Shown: positions 44,518 to 53,000 of the stretch, one piece after another
How the letters are laid out: every line of letters begins with the position of its first letter
How positions within the stretch are numbered: position 1 is the first letter of the stretch
Source: Reinekea marinisedimentorum
Lineage (GTDB): Bacteria > Pseudomonadota > Gammaproteobacteria > Pseudomonadales > Natronospirillaceae
Direction of reading: 5' to 3'
Assembly (NCBI RefSeq): GCF_004341165.1
Contig: NZ_SLZR01000001.1
Coordinates: 417,730-481,729, forward strand
DNA length: 64,000 nucleotides
Made by a program: the position numbers and the translations under genes
The notes under the pieces: model-generated
Seen by the model: only the letters and a program-made list of their open reading frames with translations
The model's database searches: none
Told to the model about the DNA's origin: nothing

Positions 44518-45381
44518 GTGGATCAAGACAAACTATTTAAAGCATTTGAGCGCAATAAAGCTCAACGCTTAAAGCAAGAGCAAGTAAAGCAGGAGCCCAA
44601 GACTTTGACGGAGACTCTGTTAAAGGAGGTGGAGACAGCCCCAGCCGTTCAATTGAGAACAGTGACTGAAGGAGTTGTTGCTACTGAAACCTTCACCAAG
44701 AGCGCTTCAAATCTCTCGCAGATGCGCAATCCAAACCCGATGTCGGTAGTAGAAATGAAAAAGAACAAATTGGTTTACTCAGGCATGAAAAATAGAGCGG
44801 TTCTAAATGCGTATCGGGAACTGCGGATTAAGCTAATGGACGAAAGCGAGTCTGGCAACATCGTAGTAATGCTTAGCTCAGTAGACTCATCAGATAATTC
44901 GATTACTACTGCAATGAACTTGGCGATATCGTTTTCGCTGGATGTCAGCTCATCTGCTTTGCTGGTAGACTGTAATCCATACGGAACAGAGTTGCAGCAC
45001 ATAGTAACTGCGAAGTTTGATACCGGTATTACCGACTACTTTCTAGAAGATGATATTTCACTGGAAAGCATTATATACCCCAGTGGTATTGAGCGGGTTT
45101 CAGTAATCCCTGCAGGAAACAACCCTTCTTCTGCGGTTGAGTATTTTTCATCTCAGGCAATGGAAAACCTGATTTACGAATTAAGAAACCGCTACAGTGA
45201 TCGCTTCATTGTGATTAACTCTCCGCCGGTCTTGGCTAGTAGTGAAGCAAGGGTATTAACTCGTTACTGTGATCATACAGTACTAACAGTTCCATATGGA
45301 CGTGCGAATATGGATGCGATTGAAGATTCAGTTAGCGCATTGGGAGCAGCTAATGTATCGGGTGTTGTTTACCAACAGTAA
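44518..45381 (+). CDS. XrtA-associated BY-kinase homologue with degenerate nucleotide-binding motifs
   Basis: Homologous to cytoplasmic CpsD/CapB-type tyrosine autokinases that regulate polysaccharide polymerisation together with a Wzz-like protein. Fold and order are kept (AYRELRIKL, MNLAISFSLD, SALLVD, SVIPAGNNPSS, SPPVLASSEARVL), but the nucleotide site is gone: the Walker A position reads SSVDSSDNSITT (residues 120-131, no GxGKT), Walker A' is LLVDCNPYG (149-156 region), and Walker B is IVINSPP (231-237, Asn instead of Asp). The C-terminus ends in VVYQQ without a tyrosine cluster. Probably a pseudokinase acting as an adaptor. AAAGGAG lies before GTG 44518. Confidence 0.88.
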   Translation: MDQDKLFKAFERNKAQRLKQEQVKQEPKTLTETLLKEVETAPAVQLRTVTEGVVATETFTKSASNLSQMRNPNPMSVVEMKKNKLVYSGMKNRAVLNAYRELRIKLMDESESGNIVVMLSSVDSSDNSITTAMNLAISFSLDVSSSALLVDCNPYGTELQHIVTAKFDTGITDYFLEDDISLESIIYPSGIERVSVIPAGNNPSSAVEYFSSQAMENLIYELRNRYSDRFIVINSPPVLASSEARVLTRYCDHTVLTVPYGRANMDAIEDSVSALGAANVSGVVYQQ

Positions 45382-46573
45382 AAGAAGCCAGAGTGTTATA
45401 AATCTAACCTTTTTTAGTGTTTTAATTACCAGTATTGCCAATAATGCATTGGCACAGGGTGAATGGAATGCTGGAAGCCGCTTTAAAATAGGCGGTGATA
45501 ATAGTGAAGAGTATAGCGAGGTATCACCGTACATTATCTACGAATACCGGACTCTTAACACGTCCTTTTCTACATTGTTTTCTTCGCCTCTTGCTTCATA
45601 TTATGAAAACTATTGGTCTGAAGGTTGGGAGAGTAAAAATGACATCTCCTGGAGCAGTGAAACTCGCCTTGTTTCGATAACCGGTGGGTATGATCATGAC
45701 TATGATTACGACTCTGATGATGACACCAAGGAAATTACCAACGATTTCAATCTCGCTCTAGGAGTGAATGTTCCGCAGTCAGCCCGTTTAGTACATCAGT
45801 TTTCACTACAGGCAATATACCAGTCTGAAAAAACTGAAAGTGATGACAAAGAGAGTACGATCGATGAAACAACGGGGGTTGCCAGCTATGATTTGGTGTT
45901 TCGTCAAACAAGGCAAGTAACCTGGTCCGCTGGTATTGAGCAGGAAGTTACAGATAACGATACCAGTACAGCAACAGGCAGTATAGGCTGGAATTACACT
46001 ACCACTCGTTTCGATACGGCAGCAAATGGGTACATAGTATTCTCTGATTACGATGGCAGTGAACGGGAGAGCTATGGTTGGGATGCCAGCATTGCGTATA
46101 AATCTCAGGTTTATACGCTAACCTTGAGCGCAGAACGCTCTATTACTGATAACCTAAGCTTTACTCTAGCTAGCGATCTGGATATAGAACTCGAACAGCA
46201 ATACCTTTCGACCGTAACTGAAGCGTCAATCGCTATGTCTGGCTATCAACTTACCAAAGCCCTTGCCTTTTCAGCCAGTGCTAAAGTAGGGAAAAATGAA
46301 AGCCTGTATGATGTTCCAGAAGCTGGAATCAGTAGCTCTGATGAATATGACTACTATCAGGTAACCGGAGAACTTCAATGGCGTTTATCTGGTCGCTCAG
46401 CATTAACGGTATCTGTTGAACAGAGTGAAGTAGATGGTGAAAGAGAGCGCACCATTGGTATGCTTTATACAAAAAATATTTCAGAGAGCTGGAACGCATC
46501 CGCCTATATCGCAAAGGAAATAACGTATAGTGATGACTTTTCCTGGTATGTCTCTGCAGACTATCAATTCTGA
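45353..46573 (+). CDS. XrtA-associated outer-membrane beta-barrel protein (TIGR03016-like)
   Basis: A 406-residue exported protein. Signal peptide MYRVLFTNSKRSQSVINLT to about ANNALAQ, then alternating amphipathic strands rich in Tyr, Ser, Thr and acidic loops (YDHDYDYDSDDDTKE), ending in Phe (SADYQF), the usual barrel terminus. Members occur in XrtA loci next to the kinase; function is thought to be export or anchoring of polysaccharide. The ATG at 45353 is chosen behind GGGAG; it overlaps the upstream gene by 29 bases. The frame is open further upstream, which is read as accidental. Confidence 0.82.
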   Translation: MYRVLFTNSKRSQSVINLTFFSVLITSIANNALAQGEWNAGSRFKIGGDNSEEYSEVSPYIIYEYRTLNTSFSTLFSSPLASYYENYWSEGWESKNDISWSSETRLVSITGGYDHDYDYDSDDDTKEITNDFNLALGVNVPQSARLVHQFSLQAIYQSEKTESDDKESTIDETTGVASYDLVFRQTRQVTWSAGIEQEVTDNDTSTATGSIGWNYTTTRFDTAANGYIVFSDYDGSERESYGWDASIAYKSQVYTLTLSAERSITDNLSFTLASDLDIELEQQYLSTVTEASIAMSGYQLTKALAFSASAKVGKNESLYDVPEAGISSSDEYDYYQVTGELQWRLSGRSALTVSVEQSEVDGERERTIGMLYTKNISESWNASAYIAKEITYSDDFSWYVSADYQF

Positions 46574-46603
46574 GCTCTGTAACAATAGTTGAGTAGTTTT
46601 TTC

Positions 46604-47737
46604 ATGGAAATTGAAACACCTGCTAGCGTTTCTGGTCACGACATCGTGGTAAAACAATGGAGTGAAGAAGAGTTTGCAAACGCTCAAAGTGAATGGGCAA
46701 GTTTGCTTGCCCACTCAGATGCGAACCCGTTATTTATGTCTTGGGAGTGGCACTTTAATTGGTGGGAATCTTACAGTGATGACTTGTGCAAGTTGAGCAT
46801 TTGTGCAGCTTACGAGGGTCACCAGTTGGTTGGCATAGCGCCTCTTTATGTTGAGAGAGATTTCTATCTTAAAGGTGTAATCCCTGTTAAAAGGTTGCAG
46901 TTTATTGGTAAGCGACTTGGAGGTAGCGGCGGTATTCGCACTGAATACTTGAGTCTTATCGCTTCAAAGCATATCGAAAAGTTAGTTATTGAAAGGTTAA
47001 TTGAGTTTGTTGTTCAGCTACGAACATGGAATGAGCTTAGTTTTGCAGATTGCCAAGCTCAAACTCCATGCCATTCATTAACTGTAAGTAGCTTAGAAAA
47101 ATACAAGTTTTACTCACGCCAAGAGGGTGAAGGGAGTTCGTATCTGATTGACTCGACAGCAAGCTTTAAAGCTTATCTTGAGTCACTTGGTAAAAATACT
47201 CGTCTGAAGCTATATAACCGAAGAACGCTTTTAGAAAAGCTAGGTGATGCAGAACTTATCCCGTTGTCCAATGAAAACTCAGACTTCTTTGTCAAGGAGT
47301 TAAACCACTACCTCAGTGATCGGTGGCAACGGGTTATCCTATCGGATCGAAATTGGGGTTTCATTACGGCCCTTTGCTCATCCAGTAGTGGAAAAATTTC
47401 ATATTTAGACTCAAGCATTCTCTGTCTCAATAGAGAGCCAATTTCCGTTATGCTGAATATTCGTGTGGCAAGTACGGTATATACTATTTTGCTTGGCTAC
47501 AAGCAGAATTTTGATAAGAAATTTAGTCTGGGATTGCTACATTGCGGATACTTATTCGAGATGTGCTTCAACGATAGCCAGGTCGAGTTTATAGATATGC
47601 TTGAGGGTGATGGCAAGAATAATAACTACAAAACTCGAATTGCGGGCATCACTGTAAATGTTAAATCTATTCGATGGTTCCGCTCACCGCTTCTGAAAGT
47701 GATGTTTAAGTTCTATGACAGATTTTTAAGAAAATAA
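46604..47737 (+). CDS. GNAT-fold protein, CelD/BcsL (FemAB-related) type
   Basis: A 377-residue protein of the BioF2-like GNAT family. Typical are the N-terminal FMSWEWHFNWWESYSDDL (CelD motif) and the central helix with basic residues ESLGKNTRLKLYNRRTLLEKLG, followed by a second GNAT half with NRRASVMLN-like and LGYKQNFDKKFSLGLLHCGYLFE. Such proteins transfer acyl or aminoacyl groups in polysaccharide loci; the donor is not known. ATG at 46604 preferred; a TTG at 46589 is possible. It follows the barrel gene by about 30 bases. Codon use is more A+T-rich than before. Confidence 0.75.
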   Translation: MEIETPASVSGHDIVVKQWSEEEFANAQSEWASLLAHSDANPLFMSWEWHFNWWESYSDDLCKLSICAAYEGHQLVGIAPLYVERDFYLKGVIPVKRLQFIGKRLGGSGGIRTEYLSLIASKHIEKLVIERLIEFVVQLRTWNELSFADCQAQTPCHSLTVSSLEKYKFYSRQEGEGSSYLIDSTASFKAYLESLGKNTRLKLYNRRTLLEKLGDAELIPLSNENSDFFVKELNHYLSDRWQRVILSDRNWGFITALCSSSSGKISYLDSSILCLNREPISVMLNIRVASTVYTILLGYKQNFDKKFSLGLLHCGYLFEMCFNDSQVEFIDMLEGDGKNNNYKTRIAGITVNVKSIRWFRSPLLKVMFKFYDRFLRK

Positions 47738-47759
47738 TCTGCCTGATTTTTAATATACA

Positions 47760-48860
47760 CTAGACGATTTTTTCCCATTCCTTTTTCCAGATGGAAATCA
47801 TTTTAGATGCAACTCGTGCCCAAAAAGCTATAGGGAATAATCTGATTTCACTATAGGGTTCAGCCCTCGGGGACCACCTTTCAACCCAAGAGAAATTGGT
47901 TACCATATCAATTGCATCTACACTTTTGTCGCTGTAATAGTGTTCTATTAGCCTTGTCAAGATAAGGCCGCCAGGTGAGTAGCTTTGAAGTTTTTCATCA
48001 TAAGTAGTTTTATAAACCCATACAGTGCTTCCTTTTTTGAAAAGTAGAAGCATTGCTATAGTGTTGTTGGCCGAAACCAGTTTGCACCATCTGATGTGAC
48101 CGATCTGAAAGGTGTCTTTTACTATGTTTTTGTAAAGTGAATAATCACTTTTTAATTTTAATAGTGAAGAGTTATTTCTACCTTTCCAGCCACTATCTTC
48201 TAGGTCTGCGTACTCATTAAATAGAGAAAGATTCTCTGTACTACTTGTCGGGTTTACTATCTGAAATGAAAGGTCTCCACTGAGGCGTTCTAACTGACGA
48301 GTTTTTTTCCTTAAGTATTGGCGTGAATTTCTTGATAGGCTAGACATGTAAGTTTCGAAGTTTCCATTGCCAACATCAAACCTCCATGTATGAGAGGATG
48401 TCGTGCTCAATGCAGATGCAGTACCTAAAGATTTTAGTCCAGATATCAATAGTTTGGCATGAGTTTTACTAGCGCGCTCAGTTCGAAGCCATAGAAAAAA
48501 TCCATATTTCTTCTTAGCATGTTTCAATAGGCTGCTTATGATATCAACTACATCGCTTTCAATAAAAAAACCATCAGTTGGGTATATGTTACATAGCTCT
48601 AACTCGACTAATGAAAGCGGGCCGAATCGCCTATTGTTCTTTGATAGAATGCACGCTCCTACAAAGCGATCCAATCTGTGAAAGATAATTAAGGTTATTT
48701 CGGGTTTGCATGAATTTTTCCAGTAGTTTGCCAATAAGCTATAGGATGAAGAGATGTCAGCTGAGTGATTCTTAAATTCCATTTCCCATTGCGATTGCCA
48801 ATGCTTTAGGTCGGATTCAGTTTCAATTTCGGAGACTTGAACACTTGATGAATTGTTCAT
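47760..48860 (-). CDS. GNAT-fold protein, CelD/BcsL (FemAB-related) type, second
   Basis: A 366-residue relative of the preceding gene on the opposite strand. It shows the same design: an N-terminal GNAT half (ITLIIFHRLDRFVGACIL), the helix FETYMSSLSRNSRQYLRKKTRQLERLSG in pieces, and a C-terminal half with TIAMLLLFKKGSTVWVYKTTYDEKLQSYSPGGLIL, typical of CelD-type acetyltransferases. It is A+T-rich (about 60 per cent by eye) compared with core genes. It is convergent with the gene at 46604 and follows the FemAB gene in the same direction. Confidence 0.73.
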   Translation of the reverse strand: MNNSSSVQVSEIETESDLKHWQSQWEMEFKNHSADISSSYSLLANYWKNSCKPEITLIIFHRLDRFVGACILSKNNRRFGPLSLVELELCNIYPTDGFFIESDVVDIISSLLKHAKKKYGFFLWLRTERASKTHAKLLISGLKSLGTASALSTTSSHTWRFDVGNGNFETYMSSLSRNSRQYLRKKTRQLERLSGDLSFQIVNPTSSTENLSLFNEYADLEDSGWKGRNNSSLLKLKSDYSLYKNIVKDTFQIGHIRWCKLVSANNTIAMLLLFKKGSTVWVYKTTYDEKLQSYSPGGLILTRLIEHYYSDKSVDAIDMVTNFSWVERWSPRAEPYSEIRLFPIAFWARVASKMISIWKKEWEKIV

Positions 48861-48960
48861 AGGTATGCAGCGCCTATTGTAAGAGTCTTAATTGACGATG
48901 GACGTCGTTGCTCTATTTAAGATTGTAGCTGTTGACGTGAATATACAATAGGCACTGGCA

Positions 48961-50361
48961 CTATGGTATAGATTTAACAATAGGCGGGCCGATCAGTTTC
49001 GTGATCCAGACAGGCAGCAACTTCCACGTGCTAATTAGCAATTTATATTTTGGATTGTCTGGGTTGGCTGTAGATATTGGTTCGTCATTACTTGTTAGGT
49101 AATACCAATAATGAGGAACTTCTTCAGCACCCCATTGCTTTTTAAAGCGATAGGTGCCGGCACCAATTGTGGATCGGCCAAAATCGAAGTGGCTATAGTG
49201 CTGTTGAATGGCTCTGCCCAATATTTGCCGATACATCCACATATTCATATTCATGCCATTGGCAGATTTGATTGTAGAGGCCCAAGGGATTTCCATTAGT
49301 TTTCCTGAGCCTAGAATGAAGCCTGCTGATACGGCATTTTCCTTCACGTAGCATACGACAAGTTGTGGCTTCAATTCCTGTTGATTTAACAGGGTTGTAA
49401 ACCAGTCTTTTGAATATACAGGTGTACCTAAGTCTCTCATGTTGATAGAAAATACATGATAGAAGTCATCAAGTAATTCTAAGCCTCCGATTTTTACTGA
49501 AGGCTGGTATTCCAGTGCGCGATTAATTTGTGCCCTCACCTTGCTGCCAAGTTGCTTTTCCAGCTCTGATTCACTCTTTGGCAGGCTGAGTACCATACTT
49601 ACTTTCTTTTCTATTGACTGAAAGGGCAGGTTAGGCATGGTGGTCCTTATTTCTACTTGATCGCACCCTTCGGAGCTGAGTAGTTGTTTTGCTTCTGTTA
49701 TCAGCTTAATTGCCACATTGGTGTAGGAGGTTAACGGACCTCCATAGTTAAAGAAGGGCGTCGATACACAGTTGTTACCAAAAATTCTACTGCAGACTGT
49801 TGTAACGACCATACCTCCGACAACCGTTCCGTTAGATCTGGCAAGCAAAAGTTTGGACTTATGGCCAAACGCCTTTTCAATGGCGTTAGCTGTTGCTGGT
49901 AAATGATAGTTGCTGGCCTGGTTGTGGTTGCGCACAAAATACACCCATTCCGGCTGATTGATGGAGTTTGTAATATCTACGCTAAAGGTTTCTTTTAGCT
50001 CAGCCTCTAAATGCTGAAACTGTGCTGGTGAGGGGTTGGTGTTGTTTGTATGTTCAATTTTTTCGATCAGTTCTCTTGCCGCCTTTGTTGTAGCTTTAAT
50101 TTCAGCTTCAATGGCTTTTACCTCTGTACTGATCTCTTTTACGTCACTCTTTAGCTGCTCCAGATTATCGGGTTTTTTATCTATTTGTTTGAATTGGCTG
50201 CTGATGGATTTTTTTTTGTTCTGTGCAGCTTTTAGGGCTTTTGTATATGCCTTATAGGCTGATTGGAGTGACTGAAGGTCCTGCAAATACTGGCTATCTA
50301 GTGGACGGCCAAAAGAAGCAATGAAAGCTTCTGGCTCCTTTAGTATTTTTTTCACATCCAT
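48961..50361 (-). CDS. XrtA-associated FemAB-family protein with an N-terminal SerRS-like tRNA-binding arm
   Basis: A 466-residue protein. Residues ~125-466 match the FemAB-type GNAT proteins of exosortase A loci: WVYFVRNHNQASNYHLPA, AIEKAFGHKSKLLLA, CVSTPFFNYGGP, SKVRAQINRALEYQ (basic helix) and HFDFGRSTIGAGTYRFKKQWGA. Residues 1-115 are an extra part: ILKEPEAFIASFG, then a long helix with NKKKSISSQ at 48-56, a short turn around DKKPDNLEQ, and a second charged helix to about 103. This order follows the antiparallel coiled-coil arm of seryl-tRNA synthetase. FemX/MurM relatives use aminoacyl-tRNA, so tRNA-dependent transfer of serine or another residue is inferred. Confidence 0.82.
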   Translation of the reverse strand: MDVKKILKEPEAFIASFGRPLDSQYLQDLQSLQSAYKAYTKALKAAQNKKKSISSQFKQIDKKPDNLEQLKSDVKEISTEVKAIEAEIKATTKAARELIEKIEHTNNTNPSPAQFQHLEAELKETFSVDITNSINQPEWVYFVRNHNQASNYHLPATANAIEKAFGHKSKLLLARSNGTVVGGMVVTTVCSRIFGNNCVSTPFFNYGGPLTSYTNVAIKLITEAKQLLSSEGCDQVEIRTTMPNLPFQSIEKKVSMVLSLPKSESELEKQLGSKVRAQINRALEYQPSVKIGGLELLDDFYHVFSINMRDLGTPVYSKDWFTTLLNQQELKPQLVVCYVKENAVSAGFILGSGKLMEIPWASTIKSANGMNMNMWMYRQILGRAIQQHYSHFDFGRSTIGAGTYRFKKQWGAEEVPHYWYYLTSNDEPISTANPDNPKYKLLISTWKLLPVWITKLIGPPIVKSIP

Positions 50362-50520
50362 TGAGTTGTTCCGTATATTAAGGATTCAGTTTTTAACTGT
50401 TCACTCGAACAAAATAGTTTAGAATTACCGGTAATTGTACTGAATAACCCTTTTTAGGGTAACCAGCGCATATGAAATAGTCCGTAGGGCGCAGATGTAA
50501 AAAGGTAAAGGAGTACCAGG

Positions 50521-51999
50521 TTGCGGTTGCACGAAACTACAGGAGGCTCTGGGCAAGCTAAGGGAGTTTTTTTTGTCTTTTTCCCGCTAGCTCTTAGCTA
50601 TGGTCTAGTCCTCTGGTTAATGCGCAGTAGTCTGTTTCAGCTGCATGACAAGTGGACCCAATGGGATCAGGCCTACTCCCACGGCTACTTATTGGTTGTT
50701 GTTTGTCTTTACTACATATTTAAGAACCTGCCAGAGAAGCTGCGTCCGCTACGTTATGGCTGGATCTACTCTTTACTTGCCATTGTGCCATCGCTGGTAT
50801 GGTTATTTGGCTATGCCACGCAGATAGGGGCTATTGAACAAATTGCTCTGCCAGTTTTCCTTGCGTGCCTCGTATTACCGGTTGTTGGGCTTCGTCAATT
50901 CACTCCTCTGATTTTTCCGTTCGCACTGTTGTTTTTAGCCATTCCTTTGTGGGAGGTTTTAATCCCTATTCTGCAGGCCTTTACCGTATCGGTTTCAACC
51001 ATAGGTGTGCGGCTGCTGGGTATACCTGCCTATATTAATGGCACTTCATTTAGCCTGCCCTATGGTAATGTGCTGGTAGCCGGCAGCTGCGCTGGCTTGA
51101 GCTACTTTTTAATGGCTATCGTGCTAAGCAGTATTAACAGCATTCATAGAAACTACAGTATTAAACAAACGGTATTAACCGTCCTTCTGATGACGGGCTT
51201 GGCCATTGTAGGCAACTGGTTTCGGGTTTATACGCTTATTCTTATTGCTTACTACTCAAAAATGACCAGTTCATTGGTTTATGAGCATGGCATGTATGGT
51301 TGGTGGATTTTTGCGGGTACGTTCTTTCTTTATCTTTGGCTTATTCGCAACATTCCAGAGCGGCGTAAGGCGTCTAATGCGGCTCAAAACCCCCGCTCAT
51401 ACAAGTTGTTGTACCTCAATCTGGTATTGGCTCTGGTATGTGCAGTTGCCGTACCAGTTTGGTTTATGAGTGGCAAACTGCAAAGCAGTTATCAACATAG
51501 GCCATTAGCTGTTTCAGGCTTTGAGCAGGTAAGCCCGGCCTATGCCAATGCTCGGTTGCGAGTGCACTTCCGTGGTTATGACATAGAAGAGTTTGTCCGG
51601 GCAAGAGTTGACGAGCGCTTGTGGTTGATAGGGCGTAAAACCTATGTTGATCAAACTCAGGGTAAAGAGCTGATTACCGAAATTAACTATATAGCGGAAC
51701 ACTACACTAAGCGGTTGACACATAAGCTGGCATCGGGGCAAGCGCTAAACGTAGATGTTGTTGAGATTCGTGGGCCTAAACTGGTAGTAAGTACTTATTT
51801 GATTGGTTCTAAGTCGATAGCACAAAATTGGCAGGGGAAGCTCACTCAGTTTAAAGAGCTGCTTGCCGGACGCAGCAGCAATGCGCTTTGGTATGCCACC
51901 ATCGCCTGCGATTCATATCAATGCAATGACGAGTTGGCCAGCCTTGAAGGTTTGCTGGCACCCGTAGATCAATGGTTGTCTGATTCGGCTCTATATTAA
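50521..51999 (+). CDS. xrtA: Exosortase A with EpsI domain
   Basis: Membrane transpeptidase-like protease that cuts the PEP-CTERM signal and joins target proteins to a surface polymer. The 492 residues contain about eight helices with the exosortase triad: Cys190 (AGSCAGLSYF), Arg235 (GNWFRVYTL) and His256 (YEHGMYGWW). The last ~200 residues after a further helix are the EpsI-like periplasmic domain that is fused in XrtA. TTG start behind AGGAG. Its stop is four bases from the stop of the convergent deacetylase. The substrate in the window is at 36401. Confidence 0.93.
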   Translation: MRLHETTGGSGQAKGVFFVFFPLALSYGLVLWLMRSSLFQLHDKWTQWDQAYSHGYLLVVVCLYYIFKNLPEKLRPLRYGWIYSLLAIVPSLVWLFGYATQIGAIEQIALPVFLACLVLPVVGLRQFTPLIFPFALLFLAIPLWEVLIPILQAFTVSVSTIGVRLLGIPAYINGTSFSLPYGNVLVAGSCAGLSYFLMAIVLSSINSIHRNYSIKQTVLTVLLMTGLAIVGNWFRVYTLILIAYYSKMTSSLVYEHGMYGWWIFAGTFFLYLWLIRNIPERRKASNAAQNPRSYKLLYLNLVLALVCAVAVPVWFMSGKLQSSYQHRPLAVSGFEQVSPAYANARLRVHFRGYDIEEFVRARVDERLWLIGRKTYVDQTQGKELITEINYIAEHYTKRLTHKLASGQALNVDVVEIRGPKLVVSTYLIGSKSIAQNWQGKLTQFKELLAGRSSNALWYATIACDSYQCNDELASLEGLLAPVDQWLSDSALY

Positions 52000-52003
52000 G
52001 CTG

Positions 52004-52996
52004 TTACCAGCCTGCCAGCCTGGCTCGGAACTTACTGGGTGTATCGCTGATGTCATTGTGCAGGGCGGTTCTGTGAATTTCGTGTGTTTTTAGTCTTTGT
52101 GCGCTGTTTATGCCGCGTTGGGTTGTAACAGCAGCAAGGTAGTTTTGTTTTGTAAGGTTTATTGCCTGCTCGTTGTAATCGCCATTAGGGAAGCAGAATA
52201 GATTAATCTCCGTACCTAGCTTTTGTTGCAGAATGCGCCTGCTCTCAACAACTTCTTGCTGTAATGCAGATTCAGATAGCTCTTTGTTCAGCCTTCGATG
52301 GCTGCAGGTGTGAGAGCCAGTGTTTACAAGCCCAGATGCTTGCATTTCGTTTAGTTGCTGCCAATCCATTAACGCCGGGCGAGATTGGTTGAATGACTCT
52401 TGCCATTCAATACTGTTGAGCGCGGTATATATTTCATCTTCAGAGTATTTTTTTAGTTGTTTGATGCACTCGGCAGCGCTTTCTGCTGAAAATGCGTGTT
52501 TGGCCAGTTGAGTGGCCTGTTCAAACATTGGGTGTAGTCTGAGCTGATTGTGAGCACCCATAGCGATGAGCTCGATAACGATGTTTGGCCAAAATCTAAA
52601 GCAGGTACCTATTTTATTGGCAACGGCAAACAAGGTTGCTGGTGCCTGGTGTGCCTTTAATATTGGTAATGCGTATTCGTAGTTATCTAGCCAGCCATCA
52701 TCAAAGGTGATGGCACAGGCTTTTGGAGGGAGTTTTTCACCCAGTTTAAAGCGATTTAGCCAATCTTCTAAATCGACAATTTCAAACAGTTTTTTAAGCT
52801 CTGTTATGTGCATGTTCAGTGTATCTGGGGTTACGATCATGCCTGGTTCTTCAAGTGAGGCTCGAGGGTCATCTTTTGGCAAAATTCGGTGGTACATCAA
52901 CACCCAGAGTTTATTTTTGGTAGTGGGTAAAGAGTGCTGGCCGAAATTACTTTTAGTAACCGTTATTGCGCCTTTTACCAGTGTTTTAATGTTCAT
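52004..52996 (-). CDS. Polysaccharide deacetylase family protein, second
   Basis: NodB-homology enzyme of 330 residues that probably trims acyl groups from the exopolymer. It has the metal-binding Asp in CAITFDDGWLDNY, His motif NTGSHTCSHRRLN and the substrate groove FCFPNGDYN. It lacks a clear signal peptide; the first residues (MYHRILPKDD region) are cytoplasmic-like. It starts four bases after the ATP-grasp gene, forming an operon with it. It differs from the XrtA-linked deacetylase at 39806 in the C-terminal half. Confidence 0.87.
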   Translation of the reverse strand: MNIKTLVKGAITVTKSNFGQHSLPTTKNKLWVLMYHRILPKDDPRASLEEPGMIVTPDTLNMHITELKKLFEIVDLEDWLNRFKLGEKLPPKACAITFDDGWLDNYEYALPILKAHQAPATLFAVANKIGTCFRFWPNIVIELIAMGAHNQLRLHPMFEQATQLAKHAFSAESAAECIKQLKKYSEDEIYTALNSIEWQESFNQSRPALMDWQQLNEMQASGLVNTGSHTCSHRRLNKELSESALQQEVVESRRILQQKLGTEINLFCFPNGDYNEQAINLTKQNYLAAVTTQRGINSAQRLKTHEIHRTALHNDISDTPSKFRARLAGW

Positions 52997-53000
52997 TGGT

